From JBCBZH01 sp039815415 (GTDB taxonomy: Bacteria; Bacteroidota; Rhodothermia; Rhodothermales; Rubricoccaceae): a stretch of DNA of 9,682 bases. Both the position numbers and the translations under genes were made by a program. The stretch is taken from contig JBCBZH010000162.1 in assembly GCA_039815415.1 (NCBI GenBank), positions 1 through 9,682 on the forward strand. Reading direction: 5' to 3'. The notes under the pieces were generated by a model, which was given only the letters and a program-made list of their open reading frames with translations, was not told the DNA's origin and searched no databases. Shown here piece after piece: positions 6,745 to 9,682 of this stretch (its first letter is position 1; the number at the start of each line of letters is the position of its first letter).

Positions 6745-8515
6745 GTCCCCCGGCTCATCCGACGCACCGCCACCGCTTCGGGTAGAGGGGGATGACGGGG
6801 TATGGACGTTCGACTGCCCCTTCACCGTTGGACGAGAGCACTGCGATGTGGTGGTAGACAGCGCACGCGCCAGCCGGAGGCACCTCCAGATCTCGCCCGC
6901 CGATGGCGTCTGGTGGCTTCAGGACCTCGGCAGCTCGAACGGCACCTACATCGACGGCGAGCGCGTGGAGCACGTACCGCTTTCGGGTGAGACAACCGTC
7001 CAGGTTGGACAAGGCGGTCTCTTCCTGCGCTTTACAGCAGGAACACCTGTGCACACTCCTGAAGAGCCCGTCATCGACTCCGCCCACGTCGACAGCTCGA
7101 CGCCCGAGGCCACACCCGACCCGTTTCGTCCGACCACGCCACTAGCCCCCCCGCACTACGTCAGCTCGACGCCTCCACGTTCAGACAGCGCCCCTCCTCC
7201 ATCGCCAGAGCCCCCTCGAGCTGACGACTCGGAGACGCCTCCGCCTAGCGATGAGCTGTCGTACGATGCCGTTGTAGAGCGCTACTTCGGCGAGGGCGGA
7301 GACGAAGAGCAGATGGGCGAACGGACACGCTTCATCCGCCAGGCCTACGACGATCTGAAAAAGGCCCAGGAAGAGGTCACCGAGAAACAGCACTCCCGCT
7401 ATCGAGGCCTGATTGTGGCCGCACTGCTAGTGAGCGTCGTCGCGCTGGGGTATGCCGGCTACCAGGAGTACCGCGTCCGCCAGCTTCGCACGGAGGCCGT
7501 AGACCTCTTCAACCTATTGCGGACCAACGACGTGGCCGTTGCGCAGCAGGTCGAGATCCTCAACCAGCAAATTGAGGCCAACCCTCAGAATGCAGACAGC
7601 CTCAACGTGGACCTTGAACGGGCCCTGGAGACTCGGCGCCGTACAGCAGCCCGCTATGACCGATTTGTCCGCAGCCTTGGTGTCTATGACGGGCTGTCGT
7701 CTCAAGAAGAGCTGATCTACCGCACGGCACGAGCCTTCGGGGAAAGCGAGCTGATGATCCCCCCTGACTTCGTGGACGAGCTGCAGGTCCAGATCAACTA
7801 CTGGAAGAACGGCGCGCGCTGGCGAGATGGCATCCGCCGCGCTCAGCTCAACGGTCACGACGTGGACGCCGTCAATGCCCTCCGTCGCCATGGGATGCCG
7901 ACCGAGTTCTTCTTCCTCGCTCTCCAGGAGAGTGACTTCAAGACACGGATCGTCGGCCCTCCCACCCGCTACGGCTTTGCCAAGGGAGCCTGGCAGTTTA
8001 TCCCGGAAACGGGGCGGCGCTATGGCCTCGAGTCAGGCCCGCTCGTGAATGAACGGGTCTACGACCCTCTGGATGAACGCCACGACTTCCCGCAGGCCGC
8101 CGACGCTGCGGCACGCTACCTGCGGGACATCTACATCCACCTCACACAGGCCAGCGGGTTGCTGGTTCTGGCGTCCTACAACTGGGGCGAAGGCAACGTC
8201 CGCCCCAAGATGCGGGGCATCGCGAACGACCCCGAGAGCAGGACCTACTGGAAGTTCCTGACGACGTACCGGAGCCGGATGCCGAACGAAACGAAGGACT
8301 ACGTCATGAAAATCTTTGCCGCGGCCGTGATCGGCCAGAACCCCCGCCTGTTCGGCATCGACATGGACCCGCCGGTTCAGATCGCGCTCGCAGGAGGGCG
8401 CGGTGGCATTCGAACCGACGATGCCCCAACCAGTGGGCGGACGGCTCGACTAGGCACCAATGCCCTGCAGCAGCGGCAGACAGACGAGGCGCCCCTTCCT
8501 TCCGACTCTGAGTAG
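6734..8515 (+). CDS. FHA-domain membrane protein with periplasmic MltD-like lytic transglycosylase domain
   Basis: The protein has 593 residues; its ATG overlaps the sheath gene by 11 bases. An FHA domain fills about 22-100, with the phosphothreonine-binding landmarks G33-R34-E35, S48-R49-R50-H51-like segment (ASRRH) and SSNGTYIDG (67-75). A Pro/Ser/Thr-rich linker spans about 105-175 and contains two SSTP repeats. A charged helix precedes one transmembrane segment (about 225-243, GLIVAALLVSVVALGYAGY). A coiled-coil-like helical region follows (about 245-310). The C-terminal SLT (GH23, MltD-like) domain starts near 380 and shows LALQESDFKT with the predicted catalytic Glu399, GAWQFIPETGRRYGL (418-431), AARYLRDIY, ASYNWGEGNV (480-489) and ETKDYVMKIFAAAVIG. 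Topology would be FHA in the cytoplasm and transglycosylase in the periplasm. In T6SS loci, FHA proteins read kinase phosphorylation, and dedicated glycan-cleaving enzymes let the apparatus cross peptidoglycan. Both roles appear joined here. The neighbouring phosphatase and kinase genes fit the signalling role. Confidence 0.88.
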   Translation: MVRESPGSSDAPPPLRVEGDDGVWTFDCPFTVGREHCDVVVDSARASRRHLQISPADGVWWLQDLGSSNGTYIDGERVEHVPLSGETTVQVGQGGLFLRFTAGTPVHTPEEPVIDSAHVDSSTPEATPDPFRPTTPLAPPHYVSSTPPRSDSAPPPSPEPPRADDSETPPPSDELSYDAVVERYFGEGGDEEQMGERTRFIRQAYDDLKKAQEEVTEKQHSRYRGLIVAALLVSVVALGYAGYQEYRVRQLRTEAVDLFNLLRTNDVAVAQQVEILNQQIEANPQNADSLNVDLERALETRRRTAARYDRFVRSLGVYDGLSSQEELIYRTARAFGESELMIPPDFVDELQVQINYWKNGARWRDGIRRAQLNGHDVDAVNALRRHGMPTEFFFLALQESDFKTRIVGPPTRYGFAKGAWQFIPETGRRYGLESGPLVNERVYDPLDERHDFPQAADAAARYLRDIYIHLTQASGLLVLASYNWGEGNVRPKMRGIANDPESRTYWKFLTTYRSRMPNETKDYVMKIFAAAVIGQNPRLFGIDMDPPVQIALAGGRGGIRTDDAPTSGRTARLGTNALQQRQTDEAPLPSDSE

Positions 8516-8529
8516 ACCCACCGCTCCCT

Positions 8530-9342
8530 GTGTCTTTCCCTATTCACCCCAGCTCGTCGCCCGCACAGCCATCACCGCCGATGCTGCGGCTGTCCGCGGG
8601 CGCCTGCACGGATGTCGGCGCGGTCCGAACGGAGAACCAAGACGCCTTCGGCGTGCTCCCCGAGCTGGCGATTGGATCGGGGCACGCGGCCGGGCACGTC
8701 GTCCCCCAACCTGCCGTCTTTGCCGTGGCCGATGGCATGGGCGGTCACGAGGCGGGCGCAGAGGCGAGCACGGCTGCGGTCGAGGCCATGATGGACACCT
8801 TCGGCCCCGCCTTTCGCACACAGTCGGATCGGGTGGCGCTCATGAGCCACGCGGTCACCTCGGCGAATGATGCCGTCTGGGCACGTGCCAACACGGGTCC
8901 GTATCGCCGCCAGATGGGCACAACCTGTACGCTGCTTCTCATCGCCGACGGCCACGCGTTCCTCGGCCAAGTAGGTGACAGCCGGGCCTACCGCATCCGC
9001 GGCCAGAAGATCGAGCAACTCACCACCGACCACACGATGGGCGAGGCCGCCCGCCACGACCCCTCGCTCGCCGAGATCGCGCGCACACGGAGCCACCATC
9101 TCACACGCGCCATTGGCATCCGCGAGTCGGTTCAGGTCGATGCCTTCAGCGCAGGCGCCGTATCTCCCGGAGACCGGTATGTTCTGTGTTCCGATGGACT
9201 TGCACCCGTTGACCTGAATGAGATTGTGCGCGCCGTCCACGCCTATGCCCCTCAGGAAGCCTCCAACTGGCTGGTCGCGCTGGCGAGCCAGCTCGGAAGC
9301 CGCGACAATGCGACGGCGGTGGTCGTCCAGGTGGTCCCGTAG
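8530..9342 (+). CDS. pppA: PP2C-type serine/threonine phosphatase, PppA-like
   Basis: This gene encodes 270 residues from GTG 8530, 14 bases after the previous stop. An ATG at 8581 would give 253 residues and still keep the whole domain, so the start is uncertain; the extra 17 residues are Pro/Ser-rich. PP2C motifs in order are TDVGAVRTENQDAF (27-40), FAVADGMGGHEAGAEAS (64-80, metal-binding Asp68), MGTTCTLLLI (129-138), GQVGDSRAYRIR (146-157), LTTDHT (164-169), HHLTRAIG (189-196), YVLCSDGL (217-224, Asp222) and GSRDNATAVVV (256-266, Asp259). All expected metal-binding aspartates appear present, so it should be an active Mg/Mn-dependent phosphatase. No membrane segment is visible. In T6SS loci PppA removes the threonine phosphates added by PpkA and so turns assembly down. 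The flanking FHA and kinase genes support that role. Confidence 0.9.
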   Translation: MSFPIHPSSSPAQPSPPMLRLSAGACTDVGAVRTENQDAFGVLPELAIGSGHAAGHVVPQPAVFAVADGMGGHEAGAEASTAAVEAMMDTFGPAFRTQSDRVALMSHAVTSANDAVWARANTGPYRRQMGTTCTLLLIADGHAFLGQVGDSRAYRIRGQKIEQLTTDHTMGEAARHDPSLAEIARTRSHHLTRAIGIRESVQVDAFSAGAVSPGDRYVLCSDGLAPVDLNEIVRAVHAYAPQEASNWLVALASQLGSRDNATAVVVQVVP

Positions 9343-9405
9343 GAGCCCGTCCCCATCGCCAGCTCGAGTGCCGTACTCTGTCCTCGCCTTGCATGACCGC
9401 TGCTC
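9343..9405 (+). other. Short spacer between phosphatase and kinase genes carrying the recurrent CGCCAGCTCG word
   Basis: This 63-base spacer has no recognisable promoter, terminator or ribosome binding site. It does contain one copy of the word that recurs across the window (CGCCAGCTCG, 9357-9366). It is the only copy outside a gene, so codon use cannot explain it. The kinase is probably transcribed together with the phosphatase. Confidence 0.4.
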
Positions 9406-9682
9406 ATGAGTGACGCCCCGGACCCGTTTCCTGCAGCCCCCCCCACCGACCCCATGATCGGTCGGCGCATCGGGGAGTACCTGATCCAGGAGGTTCTGGG
9501 CCGTGGGGGCATGGGGACCGTCTACCGCGCCGACGACACCGCCCTCGGCATCCCCGTCGCACTCAAGGCCATCGCCCCCAACATGGCCGCCGACGAGGCC
9601 TTCGTCCGACGATTCCGCACCGAGGCACGCGCCATGGCACGCGTCGCCTCGCCCCACATCGTCCGTGTGATGGCCCTGCGAG
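9406..9682 (+). CDS. ppkA: Hanks-type Ser/Thr protein kinase, PpkA-like, N-terminal part
   Basis: An open frame from ATG 9406 runs off the right edge, giving the first 92 residues. After a short Pro-rich leader (about 1-18) comes the kinase N-lobe. It has the glycine-rich loop LGRGGMGTVYRA (31-42), the ATP-anchoring lysine in VALKAI (K54), and a helix C with the pairing glutamate in FRTEARAMARV (E73), followed by SPHIVRV. The catalytic loop, DFG and activation segment lie beyond the window, so activity cannot be confirmed. Located after a PP2C phosphatase and an FHA protein, it most likely phosphorylates threonine on T6SS components as PpkA does. Myxobacteria hold many Hanks kinases, so the T6SS link rests on context. 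ATG 9454 (Met17) is an alternative start, but 9406 is the first ATG in the frame after the phosphatase gene. Confidence 0.88.
   Translation, partial: MSDAPDPFPAAPPTDPMIGRRIGEYLIQEVLGRGGMGTVYRADDTALGIPVALKAIAPNMAADEAFVRRFRTEARAMARVASPHIVRVMALR

Noticed and set aside
5851..6825. Minus-strand open frame opposite the sheath gene
   Set aside because: The plus-strand frame carries conserved TssC motifs throughout; the reverse product is shadow sequence.
7088..7175. Possible tandem repeat in the FHA protein linker (AGCTCGACGCC twice)
   Set aside because: It reflects two Ser-Ser-Thr-Pro stretches in a low-complexity linker rather than a true repeat array.
8572..9657. Minus-strand open frame of 361 codons covering the phosphatase and kinase start
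   Set aside because: Both plus-strand genes have full sets of family motifs, and the reverse frame crosses their boundary.
1..9682. CRISPR array, tRNA or rRNA genes, insertion sequences or attachment sites
   Set aside because: No regularly spaced repeats, cloverleaf sequences, transposase-like frames or terminal inverted repeats were seen; nearly the whole window is coding.

Overview
The window is a compact, all-plus-strand, high-GC (roughly two thirds G+C by eye) block of ten genes from a type VI secretion system (T6SS) locus. The protein families point to Myxococcota or a neighbouring deltaproteobacterial lineage: an AHH/HNH nuclease next to Imm11 (DUF1629) and Imm49 immunity proteins, a TIGR02270 HEAT-repeat protein, and an FHA protein with a kinase/phosphatase pair. 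Taxonomy is an inference; no rRNA or housekeeping marker is present.

Left part (1-4822), effector/immunity module. It opens with the C-terminal tail of a PAAR-like DUF4150 spike-tip protein. A ketosynthase-like gene follows, split by a -1 frameshift near 511-530, and all three of its catalytic positions appear to be substituted. Next come an AHH/HNH-type nuclease, which is the likely toxin, and two candidate immunity genes (Imm11-like, then Imm49-like). The module ends with a TIGR02270 HEAT-repeat protein. Start and stop codons overlap or lie within 11 bases of each other, so this part reads as one transcription unit.

Right part (4921-9682), sheath and phospho-signalling module. After the only sizeable gap in the window (98 bases, possible promoter) come four genes. 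The first is a single-chain TssB-TssC contractile sheath protein. The second is an FHA protein with one membrane span and a periplasmic MltD-like lytic transglycosylase domain. The third is a PP2C phosphatase (PppA-like). The fourth is the N-terminus of a Hanks-type Ser/Thr kinase (PpkA-like) cut off by the window end.

Reading them together: the PAAR-like protein and the ketosynthase-like protein may load the nuclease onto the spike, and the immunity genes would protect kin. The sheath fusion would supply the contractile tail. The FHA/transglycosylase protein could open peptidoglycan for the apparatus, with the kinase and phosphatase switching assembly through FHA-phosphothreonine recognition. 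Two sequence-level oddities run through the window: a strongly over-represented word (CGCCAGCTCG and its complement, twice as a perfect palindrome), and the lack of recognisable Shine-Dalgarno sequences at the gene starts.
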